From Lindgomyces ingoldianus (lineage: Eukaryota; Ascomycota; Dothideomycetes; Pleosporales; Lindgomycetaceae), in NCBI RefSeq assembly GCF_010093535.1, contig NW_022985214.1, forward strand, positions 89,328-108,879: DNA of 19,552 bases. Direction: 5' to 3'. The notes below the pieces were generated by a model. That model worked only from the letters and a program-made list of their open reading frames with translations, had not been told where the DNA came from and made no database searches. Positions 9,241-18,569 of the stretch are shown in pieces; within the stretch, counting starts at the first letter, position 1, and the number at the start of each line of letters is the position of its first letter. A program made the translations under genes and the position numbers.

Positions 9241-12200
9241 TTTAACACTAGATCTCTGCTAACTTATAGGCTAAGTCCTCTACTAATAACTAGAAGTACT
9301 AAGTTAATATTTCTATATGTTTATAATAAGAAACTATATTAGCTCTAATATAAGCTTTTATTAACTTAGAAGCAAACAGTATAAGTTATATTAATAAAGA
9401 ACTAGCGTGTAAACTAAATTTTTAATTAATACTACTTACCTAAATAATTTACCTAACTAGATTTAATAAAAAATAACTTAAAAAAAGTTCTATCTTTTAT
9501 ACTATAACTATTATAATTACCTACTAACACTATAAGGAGTAGATTAAGCTTTATGTAACTAACATAAGATGTTATAACCTAATTCTAGGATAACTATAGC
9601 TATATTAGCATAAGGTTGCCTTTAATTACTAAGAGTAAGTTCTAAACTTTAACTCTTTTTAATGCTAAGATGTATACTTATGCTTACACTTAAACAACAC
9701 CTAAATAGCACTTAATATAGAAGGTCTTTAGACTTACTCTTTAATAACCTAGAAAAGAACTACCTAAGTAAGGCTAATAAGCTAGGCCTTTTACTAAAAT
9801 AGGCTATATAAAATAATTTAATAACTACCTAAACTTAAAAAAAAGGAAGCCTTTAAGGAACTTTTACTTACTTAATTTAGACATAAACTAGGACTTAAAC
9901 AGTAGATAGACATCTGCTACATAGAACCTGCCCTGTTTATAACTCTAGCTTAATAACTAGATTATAAAATCTACACAGTTATAATTTCTAATATAGACTA
10001 AGCTTTAGCTTCCTAAAAACATACTAACTTAAAGATAATAGTCCCTTAAGACTACTATAACTTGTTACATGTTTTTTTCTAAGACAAGTCTAATAAGCTT
10101 TTAATACAATGTCTATATAATTACTAAATAACTCTTAAGCCTAGTAAACAACCTAGTTATAGGCTACTATATAGGATGTTGCTAAATAAATTAAAAGTGC
10201 TCTAAAAATACTTTAATAAGAACCTAAAAAAAAAGTTTATTTAAGCTAACTCCTTACTAGTAGTGTTACCTATACTATTTATAAAGAAACCTAAAGGTAG
10301 GCTCTAATTCTATGTTAACTACTAAAGACTAAACACTGTTACTATTAAGAACTAATACTTAATTCCTTTTTTACAGGAAACCCTAAGCTAACTAAGTAAA
10401 GCAAAGTATTTTATAAAGTTAAATATTATTGCTGCCTTTAATAAGCTAAGGATAGTAAAGGGTAATAAGTAGCTAATAGTGTTTTAGACCTAATATAGAC
10501 TATTTAAGTACTTAGTAATGCCCTTTAGCTTAGCTAACGCGCCTAGTACTTTTTAACATTTTGTAAACAACTTACTCTAACCCTACCTAGACATGTTCTG
10601 CACTGTGTATATTAATAATATTTTAATCTATAGTAATAGCTTTTTAGAGCATAAATAGCATGTACACCTAGTGCTAAAGGCTATAGAAGAAGTAGGTCTA
10701 TAACTTAATATAGACAAATGCAAGTTTTACTAATTAAAGGTTACATATTTAGGATATGTAATCTTTACAGATAGCATCTAAATAGACCTTGTTAAGGTTT
10801 AGACTATGCTACATTAGCAATACCTAAAGAACATAAAGGATGTTTAAGCTTTTATAAGATTTACTAACTTTTACTAATAATTTATTAACAACTTTTTACA
10901 GCTAGTAAGCCTTATAATTACACTTACTAAGAAAAGGGTTTAATTTAACTTTAACTTAAATTACTAATAGTCCTTTAACTAGCTAAAGAAAGCCTTTACT
11001 AAAGCTCTAATACTCTACTACTTTAACCTTAAACTACTAATACTTGTAGAAGCTAATGCCTTAGACTATGTAGTAGCAGAAGTTCTTTTCTAGACTAAGC
11101 TAGACAGGACTATTAGGCCTATTGCATACTTTTTAAAAAGAATAAGTCCTGCAGAAGGCAATTATAAGATCTATAATAAGAAATTACTTACTATAGTACG
11201 CTGCTTTAAATAATAGCAACCTAAACTAGAAGGTGCAGCGCATCTAATACAGGTCCTATCTAACTATAAGAACTTGTAGTACTTTATAACTATAAAATAA
11301 CTTAGCTACTAATAAGCCTATTAGTTTAAATACTTATTTTATTTTAATTTTAAAATTACTTATTATTCTAGTTAAGACAGAGGGAAACTAGATGCTCTTA
11401 TAAGGCAATTCTAAAATGTCTCTACTTAGAAAAAAGTGTAAAAGGCTTAACACTAAACTTTACTTTAACTTAAGCTATTTTTAGACCTTAACTTAAATAA
11501 AATAAATTAGATAATTAATTAAATTATTACTAATAAGTATCTAAATAATAAATTTATCTAAGAAACCTTAGACCTGCTCTAAAACAGCGCTAGTTAGTTA
11601 AAGAAGGTAACACTAGCTAACTATAAAAACTAAAATAGTAAGCTATATTACTATAACTAACTTATAATCCTTAATTCTAACAAACTAAGAATTAAACTAC
11701 TCTAAATTATACATAACTTACCTATTAGAAGACACCTAGGCAGAGGAAAGACTCTTAACCTACTACAGAGAGAGTACTACTAGCCCTGCATGTTCTATAC
11801 TGTACGCTAATACGTATTATGTTGCTATACTTGCTGTAAAGTAAAAGCCTTTTAAGAAAGGTATAATAGCCTACTTAAACTACTTTTAATTTTTAAATAA
11901 GCTTAGAAAGACATATTAATTAATTTTATTATAGACCTACCTCTATCTAAAGGGTACATAAATATTATAGTAGTTGTTAATTACTTAACTAAGTATTAAC
12001 ACCTAATACTATGTTCCTTTATAACTGCCCCTAATATAGCCTAGTTATTTTACTAATACATATAGGTTTACTATAGCCTGCCTAACATAATTATATTAGA
12101 CAGAGGTACACAGTTTGTCTTAGCCTTCTAGAACAAACTTTGTAAACAGCTCTAAATTATCCCCTATTTATTTACAGCTTTTTACCTAGAGACTAACAGC

Positions 12201-13045
12201 TAGACTAAGAATATAAACACTATAATAAAATAAGTCCTATAAGTGTACATAAACTACTAGTAAAATAACTAGGTAAAATAGTTAGCTATAGCATAGTTTA
12301 AAGCTAATAACATAACATCTAAATTAACATAAGTATCCCTGTTCTTAGTAAACTACAGATACTACCCCTAAATAAGATTTAAACTACTTATAAATACCCC
12401 TTAACTAACTTATTAATTTATATAAGTAATAGATGTAAATAGACTTATTAATAAAATCTAAAATATATCTAAATATATTTATAAAAAGCTTATATAGGCT
12501 TAAGCTTTTTAATAAAAGTACGTAAACTAATTCTAAACCTCTGCCCCTGCGTATGTAGCTAGCAAGAAGGTCTAGCTAGACGCTAGAAATATCTAAACAA
12601 ACTAATAATTAAAGAAACTTAATTAGAAGAACTTTAGCCCCTTTATAGTAGCTTATATAGTCTTATTGCACGCTTACTAATTAATCCTACCTAACAGCAT
12701 AAAGATACACCCTGTGTTCTACGTATTATTGCTGCGCTAAGCAGCCTCTAAATCTAACTATCTACCTAGACAGCTAAACCTGCTACCTAAACCTGTTATT
12801 ATAAATAATAAACTAGAATACATTATAGAAGACATTAAACAGATCTAGTTTAACAAAAAGAAACATACCTATAAATACTTTATAAAATAGACTAGATATA
12901 ATAAACTGTTGTAGGAACCTACAAAAGCCCTGTAAAAGAACTCTGTAGTAACCTAATTCTACGCCTAATACCTATCTAAACTAAACCTGTACCCTAACAA
13001 AAACAACTTAATGCTAGAACTACTAATGTAAAGGATTCCCTTCCT
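9241..13045 (+). pseudogene. Gypsy pol: protease region, reverse transcriptase, RNase H, integrase, chromodomain
   Basis: Reading through stops, recognisable blocks appear in gypsy order. Reverse transcriptase: LNIIAAFNKLRI near 10419 and YINNILIYS at 10608-10634, the YIDDILIYS box with both Asp changed to Asn. Connection and RNase H: KDV-stop-AFIRFTNFY near 10837 and EANALDYVVAEVL near 11050, with Asp to Asn. Integrase: HNLPIRRHLGRGKT with a CYTC pair (11711-11850), then ILINFIIDLP near 11914, LDRGTQFV near 12096 and a TKN triplet near 12205 where the family has a catalytic Glu. A chromodomain-like tail follows (LEYIIEDIKQI near 12813). The protease near 9250-9900 is not readable. All stops are TAA or TAG. 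Gene order and motifs make the family certain. Confidence 0.92.
12790..12960 (+). pseudogene. Chromodomain-like C-terminus of gypsy integrase
   Basis: The segment LEYIIEDIKQI, followed by HTYKYFIK-stop-TRYNK and an EPTKAL block, fits the chromodomain pattern of an initial strand, a central Y-x-V/I-K-W core and a later W/x-E-P motif. The core Trp codon is now TAG. In chromoviruses this domain directs insertion toward heterochromatin, which would fit insertion into a repeat nest. The domain call is by pattern only. Confidence 0.6.
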
Positions 13046-13048
13046 AAT

Positions 13049-13059
13049 AAGAGGGGGGG
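13049..13059 (+). promoter_or_regulatory. Polypurine tract of the gypsy element
   Basis: AAGAGGGGGGG directly before TAC and the 3' LTR start TGTCACAG at 13063. This is the expected plus-strand primer site, kept because G-runs contain no YCA/TGR target. Confidence 0.85.
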
Positions 13060-13062
13060 TAC

Positions 13063-13380
13063 TGTCACAGTATCCTCCCTAGATCCTAGACATAACTGTA
13101 TTAGACATGTACTAGAGTATTATTAGTGCACATCTAACATAAATATAACATAACATAGACATAAACTTAAGCATAAACTGCCTTAACACTAACTAAACCT
13201 AAAATAGGCTTAATTTATACCTAAAGTGCTTAGACTTTTAAGCTAAGTATTTAATTACTAACTTCCTTCTAAACCTTCCTGTTCCTCACACAACGTCTTG
13301 TACCTACTATAATACCTTACGTAGTAATTAAACTAGACCTCTGTGAAGCTCTATAACCTTACTCGTGCACAATCGTGACA
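13063..13380 (+). repeat. Gypsy 3' LTR (318 bp)
   Basis: Starts TGTCACAG and ends CAATCGTGACA, so its own ends form an imperfect TGTCAC/GTGACA inverted repeat. It is the same length as the 5' LTR. Its first ~190 bp is more mutated than the 5' copy (CCTAGATCCTAGA against CCCAGATCCCAGA), while its last ~90 bp is nearly unmutated. Confidence 0.95.
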
Positions 13381-13385
13381 CAAAG
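13381..13385. repeat. Target-site duplication CAAAG (right)
   Basis: Exact partner of 7711-7715. Confidence 0.95.
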
Positions 13386-13686
13386 GAAGACTATTGCAAG
13401 GGCAGAAACGCGTTAAGAGCTAGAGCTAGCTATTATTTACTTTTTTTTAGCTACATTAACTAGTATGTTAGAGATTAGCATTAGCTATATTAGTGTGTTA
13501 GTAATTAGTTACATGCTATAGTTAAATATTATTATTATACATCTATTACTTATCTAATACTATTTTGCTAAGCATTATACTGTAACTATTCTTTAACCTA
13601 GACAACCTACTTTAATGCGCTAACAATTACTGTTGCGTAAGAAGAGCACAGGGACCTAGCGTCGCGCACATAGGCCTAGTGTCGCG
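13386..13686. other. Spacer between gypsy element and DDE transposon
   Basis: No gene seen. It contains a two-unit imperfect 30-bp direct repeat (13461-13490 and 13491-13520, sharing TAGTRTGTTAG). A GC-richer stretch with GTCGCGC words sits at 13658-13686. It is probably part of the older sequence into which both elements inserted. Confidence 0.4.
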
Positions 13687-13692
13687 CCTGTG
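13687..13692. repeat. Target-site duplication CCTGTG (left)
   Basis: CCTGTG lies directly before the TIR start TACGGCGG. An identical CCTGTG at 17725-17730 follows the other TIR. Both copies abut the TIRs with no gap, so a 6-bp duplication is the simplest reading. A bare TA duplication is the alternative. Confidence 0.75.
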
Positions 13693-13738
13693 TACGGCGG
13701 ACTGTTAGCTGGTGAAGGGAAAAAACTAATCGCTAATT
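13693..13738 (+). repeat. Left terminal inverted repeat
   Basis: TACGGCGGACTGTTAGCTGG and on to GCTAATT. Compared with the reverse complement of 17679-17724 there are three mismatches in 46 bp, two of them transitions. Confidence 0.9.
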
Positions 13739-13810
13739 GCTTAGAAGCATTTTAGGTATAAAACACTATAGTATTTTACTAGGCAAAACATACTATAACG
13801 CATTTGTACA

Positions 13811-14821
13811 ATGTTTTTTAAAGATCTAAGGAGTAAAGGGTTGTTTTATATAACTATATTGCAACTGCCTTTTATAGCAACTGCCTTTACTACAGCGTTG
13901 TACAATAATTGTAGATACTCACCGCCACCACCACTCTTCCACATCTACTACTACTACAGCAGTAGCAGTAACAACAACAGTAACAATAGTAACAATAGCA
14001 GCAACAGCAACAGTAGCAGCAGCAGTAACAACAATAATAACAATAATAATATAGGCATTAAGCCTATAGTATTCTAATTACTTTTATTATATAAAGCTAA
14101 CACTTAAAATAAGGCTTTTATTTTTTATAATACTGCTGTTGCTGCTACTAACTAAGCTAGCGCTAATGTTAATCTTGTCCTATATATAGGACAGCAGCAG
14201 CTGGCCCTACTAGCTTATAGTCTACAGGCCTGTGCATTGCTAGCCTTTCTAGGGCAGGATGTAGAGTTTATATATAGTAGTATATCCTGTTATTAAATAG
14301 CTTTGCACAGGCTTTTATATATTAACGCTATTTTTATATAATCTTGCAGAAGAGCAGTGGTCAACCTGTGCAGCGCATGCTATGGCGCTGTCTCAGGCCC
14401 ACAACTGTTCCTAGAGTGCTGCTGCGCTAAGGGGCACTTTAGCAGAGCATGTAGTAATTATAAATAGCATAACTATGCTAGTTACTGCTCTATAAAAAAA
14501 GGGGGTAATAATAAGCTAGCTAGTAGACCTCTATGTTTAGGCTACAACCTAGAGATTAGTAGTGCTAGTAATAGTTTACAGTAGTAGCTTATTTTTATTA
14601 AAAATAAACCTACTAAAGCTTTAGCTAATAATATAATAGTTTTAGCTTAAAGTATGTATAATATTTCTTTTAAAAGCAGTAAGGCGCCTTAGCTATAAGA
14701 GTTGTCTATAGCACTTAGCTATGTAAAGATGTTTATAGCACTTAGTTAAAGCCTATACCTTTACATAGTAACTAAAATAAGTAGCTATTAAATAGTAAAA
14801 CTAAACTAAGCTAGTAGATAA
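13811..14821 (+). pseudogene. Accessory Ser/Asn-rich, Cys-rich gene of the DDE transposon (undescribed)
   Basis: The first 88 codons (13811-14077) are open: an N-terminus MFFKDLRSKGLFYITILQL, then runs of Pro, Tyr, Ser and Asn encoded by trinucleotide repeats. The same frame continues past a TAA at 14075 for about 250 more codons, broken only by scattered TAA/TAG codons where Gln is plausible, to 14821. The later part includes LVLYIGQQQLALLAYSLQAC (14171-14230) and a Cys/His cluster at 14366-14492: CSACYGAVSG, ECCCAKGHFSRACSNY and ASYCS. I do not recognise the family; the cluster could bind zinc. It ends about 120 bp from the end of the convergent transposase gene. The Cys-rich part keeps YCA triplets that are absent further right. 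An alternative is that the open frame is a chance product of the triplet repeat, but frame continuity across 337 codons argues for a real ancestral gene. Confidence 0.5.
13919..14051. repeat. Compound trinucleotide repeat (CCA, CTA, AGY, AAY)
   Basis: Successive triplet runs: CACCGCCACCACCA, then CTACTACTACTACAGC, then mixed AGC/AGT/AAC/AAT units to about 14050. The period stays at three throughout, so the reading frame of the plus-strand gene survives unit gain or loss. This is likely to be length-polymorphic between copies. Confidence 0.85.
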
Positions 14822-14944
14822 AAAAAATAAATTAAATTATTATATAAAACATACTACTTCTTAATACTATAAAGCTAAGAAAGCACTTAAGAATTAACAT
14901 TAAATAGCTAAAATAGTGCTTACTTATAATTATATAAAAGCATT

Positions 14945-17526
14945 TTTTTATTCTTTTTATTTTTAATAAAGCTTAATTTTTACTTAACTTTTTTTTTTTT
15001 TACTAGCTTCTTTTTCTTCTTAACCTTAGTCTACTTAGTAGGGGGTTTATATAAAAAGATCTTATTCTAAGCTACTATAGTTGCCTTATATACTAGGTAT
15101 AAAGTTATGCTTTAGTTACTGTTCTTAAAGTATCTACTTTTTAATAAGTCTTTAATTATATAATAATCCTTAGCACTTTTTAAAAAATATGTAACATAAT
15201 CTTTACTAACATCTATAATAAGATATAGTTTAGAATAGCCTTTAGTAATTAAAAAATTAAATTATATAAGCTTTTTAAAAAGGCTGTTCTTAATAAACTT
15301 AGTATAGCTTATAAAAGGCATGTTTTAAAGCTATATCTAGGTCTAATCTACTATGTATTAGATATTAGCTAATATATAAGAGAGTATTATATGTAGCTGT
15401 TTAATACTATTAATTTACTTACACTTATTAATTACTTTATATTATATAAAGTAGAGAATTATAAGAATAGAGAGCTTAGCTATTATATAGCCTTAAATAA
15501 GAAGTAAAGATGTACACTAGATTAACTACTAACATGCTAATTCTGCTAGTGTATATAAAGCAGCTTATATAGAAGAGATAAACATTTCTTTTTTTACACT
15601 TTTAAGTATATTCTTTAGACAGATTATCTCTTCTTTATCTTATATAATTTATGTAGGTGTAAGAGGTTAAATTTAAATACTATAGTCTAAATAAAACTTA
15701 TATTTAGTAGACTACTTACTATAAAACTATTTTATAGTAGGATAAAACTTATCTTAGGCACTTATAGTAATAATAAATTATACATTATATAAAAGAAAGA
15801 ACTAAAAAAAGAACTAAAAAAAAAACTATAAAAAATTTAAATATACTATAAAAAAAATAAAGGCTTAGTTACTACATTTACATAAATCTACTAAGCTAGA
15901 TTAGAATTAATAAGCATTTTTTTACTAAAGTTAGTTTTAAGATTAATATTTTAAACTATGTTTTAATTACTTTAGTTAAATTAGATACTTTTATATTAAG
16001 TATATTATATAAAACCTTACTTACTAATTTTACACTTTAATAAGTAACTTAAGCAAAGATAGTATAGGCTAAAGACTGTTCTAAATATAGTATTATGCTT
16101 TTACTTAAAGCTAAAGATAAACATCTAGATATAGTGTTATATAATTCTAAAAGTTAAAGTAAGCTATAGCTACGCTGTTAAATCTAAGTAAATCTAGTAC
16201 CTTATTGCACTACTAAAGCGTATTTTGTAGAAGGTAGGCATTTATATTTTAACTATTAACCCTTTTCTTAATTATATAAAGCTAATTAGCATTAAATAAA
16301 AAAGCCTAGTTCTAGACATAAGCTCTAAAATAGTAATAAAGTATAAAAAGCTTTCTAACTACACTATTTAAATAGTTCTTTTGCCTTTAAATTAAATATG
16401 TGTTTTATAATTATATAAAGCTATATAGTTTCTTATAAAGTATAAAAATATATATAGTATAAATAGTAAGCTAATTAGCTAAGCTATCTTTTAAAAAAAG
16501 CCTTAAGTTTAAAGGTAGTAAAAGTAATTTTACTTAAAATAAGATAAAGTAATAGGTATTATATAAAATACTAACTTACTAATAAAAAAGAAAGCCTTTT
16601 AAAAGTTACTACTACTAAGCTTTAATTTACTAATTTAATGTACTTATGCTATAAAAGTAGCACTAATTAAATAAAACTTTAGGCTTTATAAACCTTTAAA
16701 GCTAGTAATAAGCATTTGCTAGCATAACTATCTCTATCTCTTAATTAAATTATATAAAATGTAGTTACTACTTTATTTTTTTAAGTGTTTTAAGAAACTA
16801 GTAAAAGTAGTTAACAGTAGTGTAGGCAAAGATTCTAACATAAATCTATATAATGTATTGTAAGTATGTGTTAATACATGTATAGATCTTTACGCTGTAC
16901 AGTTTTAGCTTACTATAGCTATTAATAGACTAAATAAAGTTTAGGCTAGGAATAATATACTTTCTACAGTGTTACTGCAGGTTGCGCTTGCAGCGCTCTA
17001 CTGCTTTATAGTTTATTATATAATAAATATAAAATAACTAGTTCTATGTAATAATATAGCTATGTTAATAAAAGTGTGTATAAAGATACCTTTACTTATA
17101 CTTATTAATAACACCTTTCTCTAGCTTTTAACTAATAAGTTATTATATAAGCTTATTTACTTACTAGCTTTATTTAATACTTTACACTTTTCTATGTAAT
17201 CTAAGCTTAAATTAAAGTTATATAAGCATATATTTTCTAATTTAGAAGCTTTTATTATGTAGTATATAAAGCATATCTAAATTTTTAAGCTTAACTTTAA
17301 AAAATAGCACCTAGATTTAATTTTTAACTTTATTTTTAACTTTAGTAAAAAGTGTTGCTTTACATTTTATATTTAAAACTACTACTTAATTATATAAGAA
17401 GTAACATAGACTTAAAACTCTTTAAAAAAGTAAGTAGCTATCTGCGCATATGTAACACCTTTATAAAAAAGCCTAAGTAGATAAAGTTAGTATAGTTTAA
17501 GGTTAATCTTAGGACGTCCTCCTACG
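14945..17526 (-). pseudogene. Transposase of the DDE transposon: HTH plus integrase-like catalytic core
   Basis: On the minus strand an N-terminal helix-turn-helix begins GGRPKINLKLY near 17526, then LYLLRLFYKGVTYAQIATYF (about 17478-17419). A linker with basic and Cys/His residues follows (VERCKRNL near 17000). The core opens HCRKYIIPSLNF (16970-16935) and SINSYSKLKLY, where the first catalytic Asp is Asn (16921-16923). The second Asp is Asn at 16744-16746 (QFNxEIEIVMLANAYY context, x a stop). The Glu is Lys at 16621-16623, before a run of four stops that probably replaced Trp/Gln. Spacing is 58 residues between the Asp positions and 40 before the Glu. A C-terminal part (KGYSKLYLIIDVSKDYVTYF near 15240-15180) ends in a Lys-rich tail. 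Frame changes occur near 16440 and 15960. I relate it to fungal transposases with an rve-type core and HTH; the exact family is inferred from memory. Confidence 0.78.
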
Positions 17527-17678
17527 TTGCTACTATATTAGTAAGCACTTGTACAATGTAACTATTTAAAAGACGCTTACTAGGCATTATAAAATTAACA
17601 TGTATAAATGTGTATAAAATAATTATAAAGTTGTAAGTAGCTAAAGGCTATAATTATGTGTAGGGTAAAGAATTTTTA

Positions 17679-17724
17679 AATTAGCAATTAGTTTTTTCCC
17701 TTCACTAGCAAACAGTCCGCCGTA
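17679..17724 (-). repeat. Right terminal inverted repeat
   Basis: On the minus strand it reads TACGGCGGACTGTTTGCTAG and on to GCTAATT, matching the left repeat. It is followed directly by the second CCTGTG. Confidence 0.9.
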
Positions 17725-17730
17725 CCTGTG
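17725..17730. repeat. Target-site duplication CCTGTG (right)
   Basis: Exact partner of 13687-13692, directly after the right TIR. Confidence 0.75.
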
Positions 17731-18023
17731 TTTTAGACAAGCAGCCTAAGACACTTAGCGCCTAAGCTCTCTATAAGCCTCTTATAGTTAATAGACTTGC
17801 TTCTTATTACTCTCTAATTAGCAGTTGCAACAATTACTCTAAGCAAGCTTTGCTTTTACAGATTATTTATAAACTGTTGTAGTATTTTACAGTAGCAAAG
17901 CTTACTATATAATGTAAAGAATTAATCTACTATCTTTAAGAATAGGTAATAAAACAAAGTACTATATAAGAAGTAGGTACTTTATTATTACTCTTGCTAA
18001 TTTATAGTTAATTAAATTAACTA
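17731..18023. other. AT-rich stretch without recognised gene
   Basis: No coding match on either strand. It lies between the DDE transposon and solo LTR B, and may continue the sequence at 13386-13686 that was split by the DDE transposon. Confidence 0.4.
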
Positions 18024-18028
18024 CTAAT

Positions 18029-18327
18029 TGTAACAATTCTTAGGAGTTGTTCTATCTCGGGTGGCCCGGAAGCTATCCGGAAGGTCCTTGTATCGGCCTC
18101 GACCCCACCTGGCCCCGACCCTGCCCTGCCCCCTACTGTACCCCTATTCCCCTAAGTATTCAGTCGTACCTCCCTTGTAGCTAGCTTGGTAGTTTTCTGA
18201 TATCCTTTCGTACGAGGCCTATAGGCGTCAATGGAATCCCTAGGTTATTGAGTCCCCACGCACTTCTATATGCCTCTAAGTGGATTCCTACCGCATTTAG
18301 ACCCATTGTCTTGCTTGCGCTGTTACA
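18029..18327 (+). repeat. Solo LTR, copy B (299 bp) with CTAAT target duplication
   Basis: Starts TGTAACAATTC and ends GCTGTTACA. It is flanked by CTAAT at 18024-18028 and CTAAT at 18328-18332, a perfect 5-bp duplication. With a duplication on both sides of a single LTR and no polypurine tract, it is a solo LTR left by recombination between the two LTRs of a full element. It belongs to the same family as copies A and C, and is the best-preserved copy next to A. Confidence 0.92.
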
Positions 18328-18360
18328 CTAATTAGTGTTAAATAGGCTCTGTTAGCTAGC

Positions 18361-18377
18361 TGCTTATAGTATAAGCA
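18361..18377. repeat. Perfect 8-bp palindrome
   Basis: TGCTTATA, one base, TATAAGCA. Could form a small hairpin; no known function. Confidence 0.5.
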
Positions 18378-18401
18378 CTTAAGTAGCAAAAGTAAGAGTT
18401 G

Positions 18402-18423
18402 TGTACAGTGTGCACAGTGTACA
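18402..18423. repeat. 22-bp near-palindrome around GTGCAC
   Basis: TGTACAGTG / TGCACAGTGTACA is symmetric about GTGCAC except for one mismatched position per arm. It could be a protein-binding site or chance in a TGTACA-rich spot. Confidence 0.4.
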
Positions 18424-18519
18424 AAGTAGGTAGAGTAGGCAACAGGTTTCTAGTCATTGCTCTGTCTTCTCTTCTGTACAGAGTAAAAGAGGATTATCTA
18501 CATGTTCGCGCACAGAGGT

Positions 18520-18569
18520 TCGCGCACGAGCATCATGTGACATAGTTACGTGATCCTTCTTGTGCGCGA
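18520..18569. repeat. Fold-back palindrome with TCGCGCAC ends (possible MITE remnant)
   Basis: The left arm TCGCGCACGAGCATCATGTGAC pairs with the right arm GTTACGTGATCCTTCTTGTGCGCGA around a 3-nt loop. Apart from a 3-bp insertion and one C/G difference, mismatches are transitions, as if one perfect palindrome had been mutated. A direct copy GTTCGCGCAC also precedes it at 18504-18513. The structure resembles the two ends of a miniature inverted-repeat element brought together. Confidence 0.55.

Larger units (their letters stand above)
7716..13380 (+). mobile_element. Complete but dead Ty3/gypsy LTR retrotransposon (5,665 bp)
   Basis: Both ends are exact: 318-bp LTRs at 7716-8033 and 13063-13380, a polypurine tract before the 3' LTR, and a perfect 5-bp target duplication. 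The interior encodes Gag with a zinc knuckle, then reverse transcriptase, RNase H, integrase and a chromodomain-like tail, the gypsy (chromovirus-type) order. The interior has no TCA, CCA, TGA or TGG that I could find, so RIP is saturated. Catalytic residues are lost in reverse transcriptase and integrase. It inserted into sequence adjoining the pogo-like remnant. Confidence 0.95.
13693..17724 (-). mobile_element. Complete DDE DNA transposon with 46-bp TIRs (4,032 bp), IS3EU-like
   Basis: Bounded by TIRs that begin TACGGCGGACTGTT and by a 6-bp direct repeat. The minus strand carries a transposase with a helix-turn-helix N-terminus and an integrase-like DDE core. The plus strand carries a convergent Ser/Asn- and Cys-rich frame. 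From memory, the 6-bp duplication, the TA(C/T)GG terminus and an integrase-type core fit the IS3EU superfamily of eukaryotic transposons; that assignment is inference. All three catalytic acidic positions are mutated, so the copy is dead. The middle (14500-17690) is RIP-saturated, while the left end and TIRs are less affected. Confidence 0.82.

Noticed and set aside
8034..13045. Reassigned stop codons (TAA/TAG as Gln)
   Set aside because: Stops also replace Trp, His is changed to Tyr and Asp to Asn at fixed catalytic sites, and LTRs differ by transitions. Mutation explains all of this; a changed genetic code does not.
13811..14077. Intact 88-residue host protein
   Set aside because: It lies inside the DDE transposon, is largely triplet-repeat-encoded, and its frame continues past the stop into Cys-rich sequence, so it is the start of a broken element gene.
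14840..17400. Recurrent word TTATATAA as a regulatory repeat
   Set aside because: It recurs more than ten times in the DDE transposon without regular spacing, and is what RIP makes of mixed CA/TG words in coding sequence.
13693..17724. Tc1/mariner element with TA duplication
   Set aside because: TA does flank an inner CGGCGG terminus, but a 6-bp repeat abuts the TA-inclusive TIR exactly and the transposase reads as HTH plus integrase-type core. Kept as an alternative only.
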